64,000 nt of DNA from Deltaproteobacteria bacterium (GCA_016709225.1 JADJEE010000002.1:1674001-1738000); one strand, 5' to 3'. Shown: positions 34,005-43,544, counted from the first letter of the stretch. Notes: a model not told the origin generated them from the sequence alone. Made by a program: numbers and translations.

Positions 34005-35702
34005 GTGCGTCGCCTTCCCCGATCATCCCGGCTCCTGAGGCTCGCCCGACCGCTCGCGGCCGCGGCTGCCCTCGCCTCCCAGGTGAGTCACGCCCGAGCC
34101 GCCGAACCGGGTGCTGCGGAGCCGGAAACCTCCGAGCCGTCCGGGCCGGTCGACCCGCCGCGCGCAGATTCAGGCGACGCCGATGGGCACGACGCCGAGC
34201 TCGAGCGAAGGGTCGAAGCGCTCGAGCGCGAGCTCGCCGCGCTGCGCGAGGCCGAGGCCAAGCGCGCGACGAAGCCGATCGAGCCCGCACCCCGATCCAC
34301 CGACACGAAGTCCGCCGCCCTACCGGCGTCGCCCAAGGACGATCATGGCGCGAGCGCGGGCGACTCGAAGGACAACCGCACGCCCGACTACGCCGAGGGC
34401 TTCCACTTCGGCTCGTACGGTCGAGTCATCGCGGGCGGCGATCACCGCGGGCGGGCGGGTCGCGACGGCGACATCGTCGCGTTCGGTTCGCGCCTCGACG
34501 AGTCGAACTACGCCGAGCTCGAGCTGCGTCGCGAGGACTACTGGGAGCAGACCGACAGCTACACGCGCATCGTCGCGACCGCGGCGGTCGCCAACCCGAT
34601 GTTCCACTACAACGGGGTGTTCGCGGCCAAGCTCGCGATGCGCAACCTCTATATCGAGGAGTCGGGCCTGGGCCTGAAGCACCTCAAGGTGTGGGCGGGC
34701 TCGCGGATGTACCGCGGCGACGACATCTACGTGCTCAACTTCTGGCCGCTCGACAATCTCAACACACTGGGCGGCGGGCTCAGCTACGAGTTCATCCCCA
34801 ACCTCGTGCTCAAGCTGCACACCGGCGTGAACCAGCCCGACAACGCGTTCTTTGGTCAGGACGTGTCGCGCCCGCGCCCGCTCGGCCAGGTCGGTGCGCA
34901 GAACGTCCGCATCGCCGACCGGCAGAAGTCGATCTCGAGCATCAAGCTCAGCCACATCTTCGGCGTCGGCACGCACGGCGGCGGCATCAAGCCCGTGGTC
35001 TACGGCGAGGTCCACTACACGCCCAAGGCCCAGCGCGAGCGCGAGACCCAGCAGTACGAGAGCCTGCCCGACGACATCGGCTACCTCGTGGGCGCGCAGC
35101 TGGGCCTCTTCACCGGCCAGCGCAGCACCCACCTGAACCTGGTGTTCCGCTACGCCGGCGGGCTCGCGGCCTACGGCGAGCTGAACGCGCCCTCGCGACT
35201 GTCACCCGCGCGCACCAGCAAGGGCGCGCGAGAGATGGTGATCGCGCTGTCGGGCAACTACGAGGTCGGCCCGTTCGGCGTGTTGCTGGGCTCGTACTTC
35301 CGATCGTTCCGCAACGCGAGCCCGGGCCTCGACGTCGACGACGTCGACGAGGGCATCGTGCTCGCACGCCCGACGGTGTGGTTCGGCAAGATCGCCGGCC
35401 TGTCGCTCGAGGGTTCGTACCAAGCCCAGCGTCGCGGCGTGCTGGTGCCCAAGCCCGGCGGCGGCCTCGCGCCGCAGCTGGGCCAGATGGGACGCATCGG
35501 CCTGGTCCCGTTCCTCACGCCGGCCGGGCGCGGCAACTATGCTCGCCCGCACATCCGCGTGATCTATCTGCTGACGCTGCGCGACGCCGGCGCGCGCCGG
35601 CTCTACCCCGCCGACGACATCTACGCGATCCGCAAGGTCGACCACTTCATCGGGCTCGGCGCCGAGTGGTGGTTCGGCTCGACCAGCTACTTCCGGGACT
35701 AG
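34005..35702 (+). CDS. Maltoporin-like (LamB family) outer-membrane porin
   Basis: A 565-residue protein starting with GTG at 34005. A signal peptide (about 1-32, ending HARA) is followed by an acidic linker and a short coiled coil (about 60-90: LERRVEALERELAALREAEAK), which would form a trimeric periplasmic anchor. The remainder is a beta-barrel with alternating aromatic strands ending in GAEWWFGSTSYFRD. The stretch LKVWAGSRMYRGDDIYVLNFWPLDN resembles the LamB signature (WAGkRfY...D), and FHFGSYGRV starts the barrel as in maltoporins. It should admit maltodextrins. The amylase lipoprotein gene starts 2 nt after its stop, so both are one transcription unit. Confidence 0.82.
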   Translation: MRRLPRSSRLLRLARPLAAAAALASQVSHARAAEPGAAEPETSEPSGPVDPPRADSGDADGHDAELERRVEALERELAALREAEAKRATKPIEPAPRSTDTKSAALPASPKDDHGASAGDSKDNRTPDYAEGFHFGSYGRVIAGGDHRGRAGRDGDIVAFGSRLDESNYAELELRREDYWEQTDSYTRIVATAAVANPMFHYNGVFAAKLAMRNLYIEESGLGLKHLKVWAGSRMYRGDDIYVLNFWPLDNLNTLGGGLSYEFIPNLVLKLHTGVNQPDNAFFGQDVSRPRPLGQVGAQNVRIADRQKSISSIKLSHIFGVGTHGGGIKPVVYGEVHYTPKAQRERETQQYESLPDDIGYLVGAQLGLFTGQRSTHLNLVFRYAGGLAAYGELNAPSRLSPARTSKGAREMVIALSGNYEVGPFGVLLGSYFRSFRNASPGLDVDDVDEGIVLARPTVWFGKIAGLSLEGSYQAQRRGVLVPKPGGGLAPQLGQMGRIGLVPFLTPAGRGNYARPHIRVIYLLTLRDAGARRLYPADDIYAIRKVDHFIGLGAEWWFGSTSYFRD

Positions 35703-35704
35703 CC

Positions 35705-37615
35705 ATGACGCGCCACGCCCTCCTCTTCGCGCTCGCGGCCGCCTCGACCGGTTGCATGGACTTCGGCGACGTCGAGCAGCCGATCACGCTGGCCAGCCAC
35801 GTCGACGACTGGCGCGACGAGATCATCTATCAGGTGCTGGTCGATCGTTTCGCCAACGGCGACGTCAGCAACGACTACGGGGTCCGCTTCGACGACCTCG
35901 CGCGCTACCAGGGCGGCGACTGGCGCGGCCTGCGGGACAACCTCGACTACCTCGAGCAGCTCGGCGTCACGACGCTGTGGATCTCGCCGATCATCCGCAA
36001 CGTCGAGACCGACGCGAACGTCGACGGCTACCACGGCTACTGGGCGCAGGACCTCGCAGCCCTGAACCCGCACTTCGGCGACATCACCGAGCTACGCGCA
36101 TTGGTCGACGACGCCCACGCGCGCGACATGAAGATCGTGGTCGACATCGTCACCAACCACGTCGGCCAGGCCTTCTATTACGACCTCAACCTGAACGGCG
36201 TGCCCGACATCAACTTCCAGGGCAACGGCTCGGGCAACAACCCCACGCGGCACTACACGGAGTACGACCCCGACTTCGACCCGCGCGGCGTGCAGGCGTT
36301 CACCTCGCTGGGTGAGGCCGGACCAGCGCCGATCGTCTTCCAGTACGACCCCGCGACTGGGCACCTGCCGCCCTCACCGGTGCTGCTGCAGGATCCCGCG
36401 GCCTACAACCGCAAGGGTCGCACCTTCGACTTCGACGACCCCGACCAGCTGCTGCACGGCGACTTCCCCGGCGGCCTGAAGGACATCGACACCAGCCGCT
36501 GCGACGTGAAGCAGATGATGGTCGACGTGTTCGCGACCTGGGTCGAGCAGACCGACATCGACGGCTTCCGCATCGACACGGTCAAGCACGTCGAGTACGA
36601 GTTCTGGCGTTTCTTCACCCAGCGCCTGCGCGCGCGACTGGCCGCAAAGGGAAAGCACGACTTCCTCATGTTCGGCGAGGTCTTCGACGGGCGCGACGAC
36701 CTGCTGGGCAGCTTCACGCGCCACGACGTGCTCGGGCCGGCCGACCTCGCCGGCTTCCTCGGCAAGCCGGCGGCACCCGACCCCAGCGACGAGGACCAGC
36801 TCGCGGCCGAGGCCGCGTGCGTGCCCGATGGCGTGCCGTTGCGCGGCGACCAGCTCGACAGCGTGTTCTACTTCTCGCAGCACTTCCAGGCCATCCGCGA
36901 CGTGTTCCAGCAGGCGCAGTCGACCGATCGCATCGAGGCGCTGTGGACCGCGCGACAGACCAACTGGGGCGACACGCCGAACGAGGACGGCATCGGCGTC
37001 GCGCCGCGGGACATGCCGATCAACTTCCTCGACAACCACGACGTCCCGCGCTTCCTCTACAACGTCCGCGACCAGGACCCCGAGGTCGCGCAGGCGCTGC
37101 TGCACAACGCGATCGCGTTCACCTTCACGGCGCCGGGGATCCCATGCGTGTACTACGGCACCGAGCAAGGCTTCGACGGCGGCAATGACCCCGCCAACCG
37201 CGAGCGTCTGTGGGACACCGGCTTCGACATCACCAACCCGACGTTCACGTGGGTGCAACGTCTGGCGCAGCTCCGCGGGCGCTACAAGTCGCTGCGTCGC
37301 GGTGGCATGCAGGTGCTGTGGTCGACCACCGCCGTGGGCGACGAGCCCGATGCCGGCATCTTTGCGTTCGAGCGGCTGGGCGGCGACGGCGGTGGATCCT
37401 ACGCGGTGGTCGTGTTCAACAGCCACCACGGCCAGGCGAGCACCACCCGCACGCCCGATCGCGCGATGACGGTCGCCGCACCCGCGGGCACCGAGCTGGT
37501 CGACGTGTTGGCCAAGGACGGCGAACGCTTCGTGGTCGCCAGCGACGGCAGCCTCGACGTCACGGTCGCGCCGATGTCGGCGGTGATCTTGGTGCCGGTC
37601 GCCGAAGCGCAGTAG
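35705..37615 (+). CDS. GH13 alpha-amylase lipoprotein, third copy
   Basis: A 636-residue lipoprotein with a short signal peptide and lipobox STGC (Cys about 17). The GH13 catalytic domain starts almost at once (WRDEIIYQVLVDRFANGD). Conserved regions: DIVTNHVG (I), DGFRIDTVKH with nucleophile Asp 291 (II), MFGEVFDG with Glu 325 (III) and FLDNHDVPR with Asp 446 (IV). A C-terminal beta domain (about 530-636) follows. It lacks the N-terminal carbohydrate-binding domain and Cys insert of the tandem pair at 14.7-18.9 kb, so it is a different subtype, closer to cyclomaltodextrinase-like or secreted amylases of Gram-negatives. Two nt separate it from the maltoporin-like gene. It probably makes maltodextrins for uptake. 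Confidence 0.93.
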   Translation: MTRHALLFALAAASTGCMDFGDVEQPITLASHVDDWRDEIIYQVLVDRFANGDVSNDYGVRFDDLARYQGGDWRGLRDNLDYLEQLGVTTLWISPIIRNVETDANVDGYHGYWAQDLAALNPHFGDITELRALVDDAHARDMKIVVDIVTNHVGQAFYYDLNLNGVPDINFQGNGSGNNPTRHYTEYDPDFDPRGVQAFTSLGEAGPAPIVFQYDPATGHLPPSPVLLQDPAAYNRKGRTFDFDDPDQLLHGDFPGGLKDIDTSRCDVKQMMVDVFATWVEQTDIDGFRIDTVKHVEYEFWRFFTQRLRARLAAKGKHDFLMFGEVFDGRDDLLGSFTRHDVLGPADLAGFLGKPAAPDPSDEDQLAAEAACVPDGVPLRGDQLDSVFYFSQHFQAIRDVFQQAQSTDRIEALWTARQTNWGDTPNEDGIGVAPRDMPINFLDNHDVPRFLYNVRDQDPEVAQALLHNAIAFTFTAPGIPCVYYGTEQGFDGGNDPANRERLWDTGFDITNPTFTWVQRLAQLRGRYKSLRRGGMQVLWSTTAVGDEPDAGIFAFERLGGDGGGSYAVVVFNSHHGQASTTRTPDRAMTVAAPAGTELVDVLAKDGERFVVASDGSLDVTVAPMSAVILVPVAEAQ

Positions 37616-37707
37616 CGACGTGACTCCGCGAGGCTCTCACGGACATCGCTGCGATGCGCCGTCGGGGCGGGCGTCCTGCCGTCGAGTCGTGGCCGCTGGC
37701 GTCTCGC

Positions 37708-38358
37708 CTACGGCTTGATCACGACCCCCAGGATGAACGCGCCGACCAAGGCGAGCACGATGGCAGCGATGACGATGCGGGGCTTCCAGTTCGTCGGCGG
37801 CCGATAGATCCCGCCCGGTCGTCGTGGGTCCACGCCGAAGTCGCGACAGAGCCGATCGATGGACCCCGCCGAGCCGCCCGAGAGCAGGTCCATGATGCCC
37901 GATGCATCTCTCGCGGCGCGGGCACGGTCGTAGCGCGCGAGGTCCTCGTCGGTGATCTCGTCGCCGAGGTTGCCGGGCCAGGACTTGCCTTCCTCGGTGC
38001 CCTCCTCGTCCGCGAAGAAGTACGTCGACTCCCAGGGCTGAGGTTCCCCTTCTCGCGTGATCCAGCCGCCCTGATCCGCGGCGTACTGCAGCTTGCGCAC
38101 CAGCCTTCCCGACTCCCACTGCTCGATCTCCTCGACGCTGGCGGCGGTCTGCACGGCGAACGCGAGGACGGTGCACCCGAGCTCCTCCGAGATGGCCTTG
38201 GCGAACGGCGGCAGGCCCAGGGCGCCGAGTCGAACCTCCGCCTGCACCAGTAGCCGGGGCTGGTCCTCGACGTCGAGCACGATCCGATGGCGCGCAGCGG
38301 CAGCCCTCAGCTCCGCGGGCGGGGCTCCGTCGATGATCGCGCCGATCCAGGTCGACAT
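37708..38358 (-). CDS. Hypothetical C-tail-anchored membrane protein
   Basis: A 216-residue protein without a signal peptide. The N-terminal 170 residues look like a soluble alpha/beta domain with acidic character (WITREGEPQPWESTYFFADEEG), and a single C-terminal helix (IVIAAIVLALVGAFILGVVI, about 194-213) would anchor it in the membrane with the domain in the cytoplasm. I do not recognise a family. It converges on the amylase gene and precedes no obvious partner; the lipoprotein gene upstream lies 15 bp away on the same strand, so the two may share a transcript. Confidence 0.7.
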   Translation of the reverse strand: MSTWIGAIIDGAPPAELRAAAARHRIVLDVEDQPRLLVQAEVRLGALGLPPFAKAISEELGCTVLAFAVQTAASVEEIEQWESGRLVRKLQYAADQGGWITREGEPQPWESTYFFADEEGTEEGKSWPGNLGDEITDEDLARYDRARAARDASGIMDLLSGGSAGSIDRLCRDFGVDPRRPGGIYRPPTNWKPRIVIAAIVLALVGAFILGVVIKP

Positions 38359-38373
38359 GCAGGCGTAGGGGCG

Positions 38374-39051
38374 TCACCGCGGTGGAACGGCCACGCCCGC
38401 CGCACCGCCCAGAAACTCGAGCTCGACGACCACGACCACGACCGAATCGACCAATTCGGGGGGCACGGCATGCACGCGCAGGCGTTCGTCGGTGCGAGAG
38501 CACGAGGTGTCGACGGGAACGCCATCGCCACTGCACTCGCCCCGTAGTTGTCGGAGTTCGCGCTCCGTGAATGGCACCGTCGACCGGCGCGCGACGATGT
38601 CCTGGACGTAGCCCAGCATGCTGCCGGCGAGCTCGAGGCGAACCACGGAGCCACCTGCCGTCGACGCGGTCTTGCAGCTCGAACGTGGGTCGATCGGCAG
38701 GTCCTCGAGCCAAGCGCTCAGGATCGAGCGATCGTCGGCATCACAATCGTCGGCCACGGCCGCGCGCGCGAATCCTTCGATGATCGCTCGCTGCGCGGGC
38801 GTGCATGCTTCGGCATCGGGGCCGCATGGTAGGGGCCCGAACCGGTCGCGCTCGAGTGGTGGAACCGTCATCCCGGCGTCGCGGGTCACCGAGCCCGCGG
38901 GTTCGCTCCGCTCCTGCTCCGCGCTCGCGCGCGTCCCAGGCCCGCTCGTCCCCAGACGTTCGCGGCACCCTGCGAGGTCGATCAGCGCAGCCAGCCCGGC
39001 AGCCGCAACACGCAGGCGCGGCCTCGTTCCGCTTCTTCGCCGTGCGCTCAC
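38374..39051 (-). CDS. Hypothetical lipoprotein
   Basis: A 225-residue protein using the GTG at 39051, which leaves a basic start, a hydrophobic stretch (VAAAGLAALIDLAGC) and a lipobox Cys at about residue 29. The mature part has four to six cysteines and a segment near the end with consecutive hydrophobic residues (VDSVVVVVVELEFLGG), probably a beta strand. No family is recognisable. It lies 15 bp upstream of the C-tail-anchored protein gene, likely as an operon. The 269 bp upstream to 39320 shows no gene or clear signal. Confidence 0.6.
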   Translation of the reverse strand: MSARRRSGTRPRLRVAAAGLAALIDLAGCRERLGTSGPGTRASAEQERSEPAGSVTRDAGMTVPPLERDRFGPLPCGPDAEACTPAQRAIIEGFARAAVADDCDADDRSILSAWLEDLPIDPRSSCKTASTAGGSVVRLELAGSMLGYVQDIVARRSTVPFTERELRQLRGECSGDGVPVDTSCSRTDERLRVHAVPPELVDSVVVVVVELEFLGGAAGVAVPPR

Positions 39052-39320
39052 CAAGACACCGTCAGCGTGCCTCTCGGCCTGGCCAGCGTCAACGCGGTCG
39101 TCACCGCGCTTCACCGTTCGACCGACCGCATCGCGACGTCCACGGCCATGCCGTTGCCGTGCCCGTCCCCACCCGTGCCCCTGCCCTCCCCCCGCCCGAG
39201 CGAGTTTCCCTCGCGGATCCCCGGCGAGCCGCGCATGTCCGTCCCACGACCTACGGCGATGCGGCAACTGCACTAGCTCGGCCCTGACCGCAGGACTCGT
39301 CGCTCGAGCGAGCGCCCATG

Positions 39321-39956
39321 TCACTCGAAGCCGGCGAGGTCGAAGCTGAGCGTGAAGGTGTTGCCATCCACGCTGCCGTCGACGATCCACAGGCGGTAGC
39401 GCGCACCGTCCTGTTCGTCGCGGGCGAGGATCGCGGTGCCGATCAACGCGTCGAGGAACGCTTCGTCGCCGGTGTTGCCGCCGAAGTAGATCCGCTGGGT
39501 CCACTCGCAGCCTTCCTCGTCGGCGGGCACATCAGTGACGCTGTCGAAGGCGCCTCGCTGGCACAGCATGGTCGGCGCATCGTCCTCGCCACGCAGCGAG
39601 CCGAGCGAGAGCTCGTACGCGATCACCACGCCGAGATCGAAGCTCCCGTGCTCGCGCCCCTGGCTGGTGCTCGGCGACAGCTCGATGACCTCTCCGGTCG
39701 CGAGATCGACCCCCGTCGCGGGCACCTCGAAGCCATCTTGCAACGTCACGTGGTGCACGACCACCGGCGCCGCGCCGCTGCTGTCGAGGCCCTCGCTGTC
39801 ATCGGCACCGTCGCTGGCCTCGGCGCCGTCGCCCTGCCCGTCATCGCTGCCGTCGGCACCACCCTCGCCACCGACCGCGGGCGCATCGTCTCCGACGAGC
39901 CGACCGGTGCAACCTCCGAGGGTGAGCGCGACCACGAGTGCAGGGACCAAGCGCAT
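39321..39956 (-). CDS. Hypothetical lipoprotein with Asp/Gly-rich linker
   Basis: A 211-residue lipoprotein (lipobox LTLGGC, Cys about 16, start ATG at 39956). An acidic Gly/Asp/Ser linker (about 25-60) is followed by a beta-rich domain of about 150 residues (VVHHVTLQDGFEVPATGVDLATGE to DGNTFTLSFDLAGFE). Two cysteines in the domain (MLCQRG and GCEW) may pair. The function is unknown. The downstream side holds no partner; upstream, 76 bp away, is the sigma-factor gene on the same strand. Confidence 0.7.
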   Translation of the reverse strand: MRLVPALVVALTLGGCTGRLVGDDAPAVGGEGGADGSDDGQGDGAEASDGADDSEGLDSSGAAPVVVHHVTLQDGFEVPATGVDLATGEVIELSPSTSQGREHGSFDLGVVIAYELSLGSLRGEDDAPTMLCQRGAFDSVTDVPADEEGCEWTQRIYFGGNTGDEAFLDALIGTAILARDEQDGARYRLWIVDGSVDGNTFTLSFDLAGFE

Positions 39957-40032
39957 GGCCGCATGCTGCGATGGCCACGGGCGGCCGGTCAACGGCGCGG
40001 GGATGAACGCCCGCCGCGCGTGCGCCGGCGGC

Positions 40033-41424
40033 CTACGTGGGCGGCGGCGCGCCGGTGGCGGCCGCAGCGGCCTCCTGCGCGCGAGCTTGCGCGAGCGCCT
40101 CGGCGATCTCGGGGTGCTCCTCGAGCAGCTTCGGGTCGTCGGCGATCATCTGCTCGAGCTGCTCGAGTGTGACGTCCGTGCCAGCGCTCATGGTGCGCTC
40201 GTCGAGATCGACGGTGAAGTCGAACGTGCGGGTCAACGACTCGGCGGGGTTGGCGAGGTCGAAGGCATAGATCGACTCGCGCACGCACTCCTGCATGACC
40301 TTGGCGCCGACCGAGTCCTCGACGACATCGACGTTCTCGACGACCGCGCCGACGTCGGGGTCGCTGATGACCGCGGCCTTCATCGAGATGCGGCCCTTGG
40401 CGCCCGCCGGCAGCAGCTCGACGCAGTCCTTGAAGGCCTCTTGCAGCTGCTCGACCAGCGAGCCGAACAGCGGCCGCAACGGCGCCGGAACGTCACCGGC
40501 GCTCACGGCCTCGACCGGCACCGCGGTATCGGGCTCGGGCGTGGGCGCAGGCGCTTCGACGGTCGGCGCAGCGGCGGCACGGGCGAGGCGTCGGGCATGG
40601 ATCTCGTCGCGTTTGCGGGACCACGTGCTGCGCTGCGCGTCGTGCTTCGGCGATGACGGCGACGACACCGACGGGGTCGCCGACGGCGGCAGTGGTGCGA
40701 CGGGTGCACTCGCGGTGATCGGAACCGACGCCACCGCGGCCGCCGTCGGCGTGCGGGCTTGCAGCCACCATGCGGTCGAGATCGCCGCCACCGCCACCGC
40801 ACCTGCGGTCATCACCTTTGCGCTCACCATCGTCGTCACCCCCATCGCCGGCAACGCCGGCCTCGTCAGCCCGACCGCGGGCATCAACGCCAACGCCCAG
40901 CGCTCGCGTCCGCCGTGGCGCTCGTCGAGCGCCGCACGCAGCCGCGCGAGGATGCGATGCACGCGACTGCGCACCGCGACCGCGGTCGAAGCGTGGCGCT
41001 CGGCCAGCACGTCGATCGCCAGCCCCTCGACGAAGCGACCCTCGAGCAGTGCCCGATCGTCGGGCCCGAGCTCGTCGAGCGCATCGGCGAGCGCGCGCAG
41101 GACCCCCGAGAGGTGGACCGCCGACTCGATCGAGACCTGCGGCGCGCTCGCGGTCGACGCGGCCAGCTGCTCCCTTCGCTCCCGTCGGGTCGCCGCGCGG
41201 GCATTCATCGCCGCGCGATGACGCAGCACCTTGGCCAGGAATCCCCGCCAGTGGCTGCGGACCTCCGGCTCGGCGTGCATCACGTCGAGCCAGGCGTCGT
41301 GCACGAGGTCGTCGGGCTCGGCATCGGCCGAGCCGTGCGCCAAGCGTCGCGCGAGCCCCCGCAGGAACGGGAGCTCGGCCGCGAACGCCAGCGTCGGGTC
41401 GAGCGGTGTTGGGGTGCGCGTCAT
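40033..41424 (-). CDS. ECF-type sigma factor with membrane-spanning C-terminal extension
   Basis: A 463-residue protein. Residues about 10-185 are an ECF-like sigma factor: region 2 with EPDDLVHDAWLDVM and WRGFLAKVLRHRAAM, region 4 with LDELGPDDRALLEGRFVEGL and a helix-turn-helix (VLAERHASTAVAVRSRVHRILARLR). It does not stop there. A hydrophobic segment (AGAVAVAAISTAWWL, about 205-220) and a Pro/Ser/Ala-rich linker are followed by a C-terminal domain (about 330-440) with FKDCVELLPAGAKGRISMKAAVI and VMQECVRESIYAFDL, resembling the AgmX/PglI or TonB-like C-terminal domain common in myxobacteria. This would tether the sigma factor to the membrane and place a sensor domain outside, with release by proteolysis as a possible control. 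Confidence 0.8.
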   Translation of the reverse strand: MTRTPTPLDPTLAFAAELPFLRGLARRLAHGSADAEPDDLVHDAWLDVMHAEPEVRSHWRGFLAKVLRHRAAMNARAATRRERREQLAASTASAPQVSIESAVHLSGVLRALADALDELGPDDRALLEGRFVEGLAIDVLAERHASTAVAVRSRVHRILARLRAALDERHGGRERWALALMPAVGLTRPALPAMGVTTMVSAKVMTAGAVAVAAISTAWWLQARTPTAAAVASVPITASAPVAPLPPSATPSVSSPSSPKHDAQRSTWSRKRDEIHARRLARAAAAPTVEAPAPTPEPDTAVPVEAVSAGDVPAPLRPLFGSLVEQLQEAFKDCVELLPAGAKGRISMKAAVISDPDVGAVVENVDVVEDSVGAKVMQECVRESIYAFDLANPAESLTRTFDFTVDLDERTMSAGTDVTLEQLEQMIADDPKLLEEHPEIAEALAQARAQEAAAAATGAPPPT

Positions 41425-41531
41425 CGGGCTGCGCAGGTGGGATGCCGCCGCGGGCCGAAGTGTGGCAGCGGCCTCGCTCGCGTTTGCTCACATCCTCGCG
41501 CGGCGCGGCGAGCTGGGTCGCACGCGATCGA

Positions 41532-42047
41532 TCAGAAGCGAATCCGCAGGCCCATGCCCGAAAGCGCCAGCATCGCCTCGGCGTTGCCGCGCGCGTCGTC
41601 GACCGGATCATGGGTGTGCGCGGTGCGACGCAGGTGCTTGAAGTTCTGCCGCATGTCCTTCACGAGGCCCTTGTACAGCGAGCCGAGATTCGTCGAGCTG
41701 TGGCCGAACGGGTTGCGACCCACGAAGTGGTGCAGGTACCAGTTCACGAATTGCCAGTCGAAGCCGTTGTTGTCCGACACGAAACGCGGCGCGTCGCCGC
41801 CCAGGCCCGACAACCACGCCACGAACGCCTGCATCGTGGCGGCGGCGTCGTCGAACCCGAGGGTCTGCGCCCTGCTGAAGCCCGAGACCGCCAACGCCTC
41901 GGGGATCCATCGCTCCGAGATCGGCCGCAGCTCACCGCGGAAGCTGCGACCGAGCCCGGGCTCGACCACGACGGCACCCATGACGATCATCGAGTAGTCG
42001 CCGGGGATCGGGCCATCGGCCTCGATGTCGACCATGATCCAAGGCAT
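41532..42047 (-). CDS. DEDDh-family 3'-5' exonuclease
   Basis: A 171-residue cytoplasmic protein starting MPWIMVDIEADGP. The Exo I motif is DIEADGP (Asp and Glu), Exo II lies around VSDNNGFDWQFVNWYL (Asp), and Exo III is HDPVDDARGNAEAM (His and Asp), a DEDDh active site as in DnaQ-type exonucleases. It is short and has no polymerase or helicase domain, so a repair or RNA-processing role is possible. It follows the VWA gene on the same strand after 96 bp. Confidence 0.85.
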   Translation of the reverse strand: MPWIMVDIEADGPIPGDYSMIVMGAVVVEPGLGRSFRGELRPISERWIPEALAVSGFSRAQTLGFDDAAATMQAFVAWLSGLGGDAPRFVSDNNGFDWQFVNWYLHHFVGRNPFGHSSTNLGSLYKGLVKDMRQNFKHLRRTAHTHDPVDDARGNAEAMLALSGMGLRIRF

Positions 42048-42143
42048 CGTCGCGCGGCTCCTTCGGCCCCCGCAGTGTAGCTGATCGAGCACATCGCACG
42101 CGTCGAGCGATGGGTCGGCCCGAAGGGGCGGTCGAGCACGGGC

Positions 42144-43544
42144 TCATCGGTGCGCCTGCAGCAACTCCACCGCCGTTGCGTTCGCCTCCTTGGCGACGCG
42201 GCGGTATCCGGCGCTCGGCTCGGGCGACGCGGCCTTGGGCGCGGCAACGTTACGGACCTCGCCGCGCAGCCGAATCAGCTCGTCGCGCTGCCGGACGAGC
42301 GCGCCCTCGTGCATGTCCTCGCCACCCTTGCCCGCCACGCTTCGACTCAGCTCCTGCTCGTTCGCATGCAGCAGAGAATCTGCACCGTCGAGGTCCCCGC
42401 GCTGCGCCATCGCGATCGCATCGATCGTCGCCGCGGCGGCGCGGGCCGCCACCACGCCACGCTCGACGTCCGCATCGCGGAGCGCGAGTACAGCGAGGTC
42501 CGCGCTGACCGGCATCGACGAGAACGCGCGGCGCTCGAGCCGGCCGGCACCGCCGACGCGGTCGTCGTAGGTAACCACCGCGTCGAGCAGCTCCAGCGTG
42601 GTGCCGTGCTCGGCCGCGTCGACCGCGAGCTCGACGAACAGCTCCTGCGACTCGCCCTCGGCGAGTTCGCCGAGCACCACGGCGTGCTGGTGCACGCCGC
42701 TCATCGTCGCGCCGTGGCCGACGACCCGCTCGATCGTCACGCCGGGCCCGGTCGACAGCTGCAGTGACACGTTGGCTGCGATCTGGCGCTGGGCGCCGAA
42801 CAATTCGGCGGCGAAGCTGCCGGCCAGATCCGCGCCGCACTCCAAGTGGTGGAATCGACCGCCGGAGTTCCGCGCCATCTCGCCGAGCAGCACCTCGTCG
42901 TAGTCGAGGCCCACGCCGAGGGTCGTGATCGCATAGCCGGCCTGCCGCGCAGCCTCGACCTGCCCCGCGATCGGGCGAGCGTCATTGGGCACGCCATCCC
43001 CGACGATCACGATGCGGTCGAGGTCGCCGACGGTCGGACTCGCGTTCAGCTGGGCCAGCAGTGTGCCCAGGCCCGCCGCGAGGTCGGTGGTGCCCTCCGC
43101 CCGGATCTCGTCGATGCGTGCGTGCAGCGACCGAAGATCGACGTCGTCGATCGTCGCGGAGGCCTGGACGAGCTGCGCGCGCGAATCGAAGGTGACGACG
43201 GTCAGGCGATCCTGCGGCCGCAGCTCGTCCACCAAGGCGTGCACCGCCGCGCGAGCCTGCTCGATCGGCTCCCCGGCCATCGATCCCGACGTGTCGAGCA
43301 GGAGTCCGAGGTTGACGCCGAGCTCGCCATCATCGGTCCGCGTCGCCGCGGCGACCTCGAGTCGCACCACCGTGGTCGTGGCGTGGCCGGCGACGACGGC
43401 CTCGCGATCCGCGGTCGCGACGAGGCTCACGAGCTCCGGGTCTTCGGGCGTGCGGTCGCGGTGGCTGAAGACCGCGGTCGTGGCCGCCACGAGGCCAAGG
43501 GCGATGAGGTGCACGGCGCGAGAATTTCGTCGGGGGCGAACCAT
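42144..43544 (-). CDS. VWA-domain protein with N-terminal membrane anchor
   Basis: A 466-residue protein from the ATG at 43544. One N-terminal hydrophobic helix (VHLIALGLVAATTAVF) acts as a signal anchor. A VWA domain (about 75-260) has a complete MIDAS motif (LLDTSGSM, with later TTD and VGDGVPND), and a C-terminal beta/helical region ends in alternating Glu/Arg-rich helices. It resembles Ca-activated chloride-channel-type VWA proteins (vWA plus VIT-like tail) of bacterial envelopes. The ligand is unknown. It is followed on the same strand by the exonuclease gene. Confidence 0.83.
   Translation of the reverse strand: MVRPRRNSRAVHLIALGLVAATTAVFSHRDRTPEDPELVSLVATADREAVVAGHATTTVVRLEVAAATRTDDGELGVNLGLLLDTSGSMAGEPIEQARAAVHALVDELRPQDRLTVVTFDSRAQLVQASATIDDVDLRSLHARIDEIRAEGTTDLAAGLGTLLAQLNASPTVGDLDRIVIVGDGVPNDARPIAGQVEAARQAGYAITTLGVGLDYDEVLLGEMARNSGGRFHHLECGADLAGSFAAELFGAQRQIAANVSLQLSTGPGVTIERVVGHGATMSGVHQHAVVLGELAEGESQELFVELAVDAAEHGTTLELLDAVVTYDDRVGGAGRLERRAFSSMPVSADLAVLALRDADVERGVVAARAAAATIDAIAMAQRGDLDGADSLLHANEQELSRSVAGKGGEDMHEGALVRQRDELIRLRGEVRNVAAPKAASPEPSAGYRRVAKEANATAVELLQAHR

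Noticed and set aside
33458..35704. Very long open frame running into the amylase gene
   Set aside because: The part before 35705 is antisense or out of frame to the VWA and porin genes and has arginine/proline-rich composition. Only the amylase portion has a signal peptide and conserved motifs.
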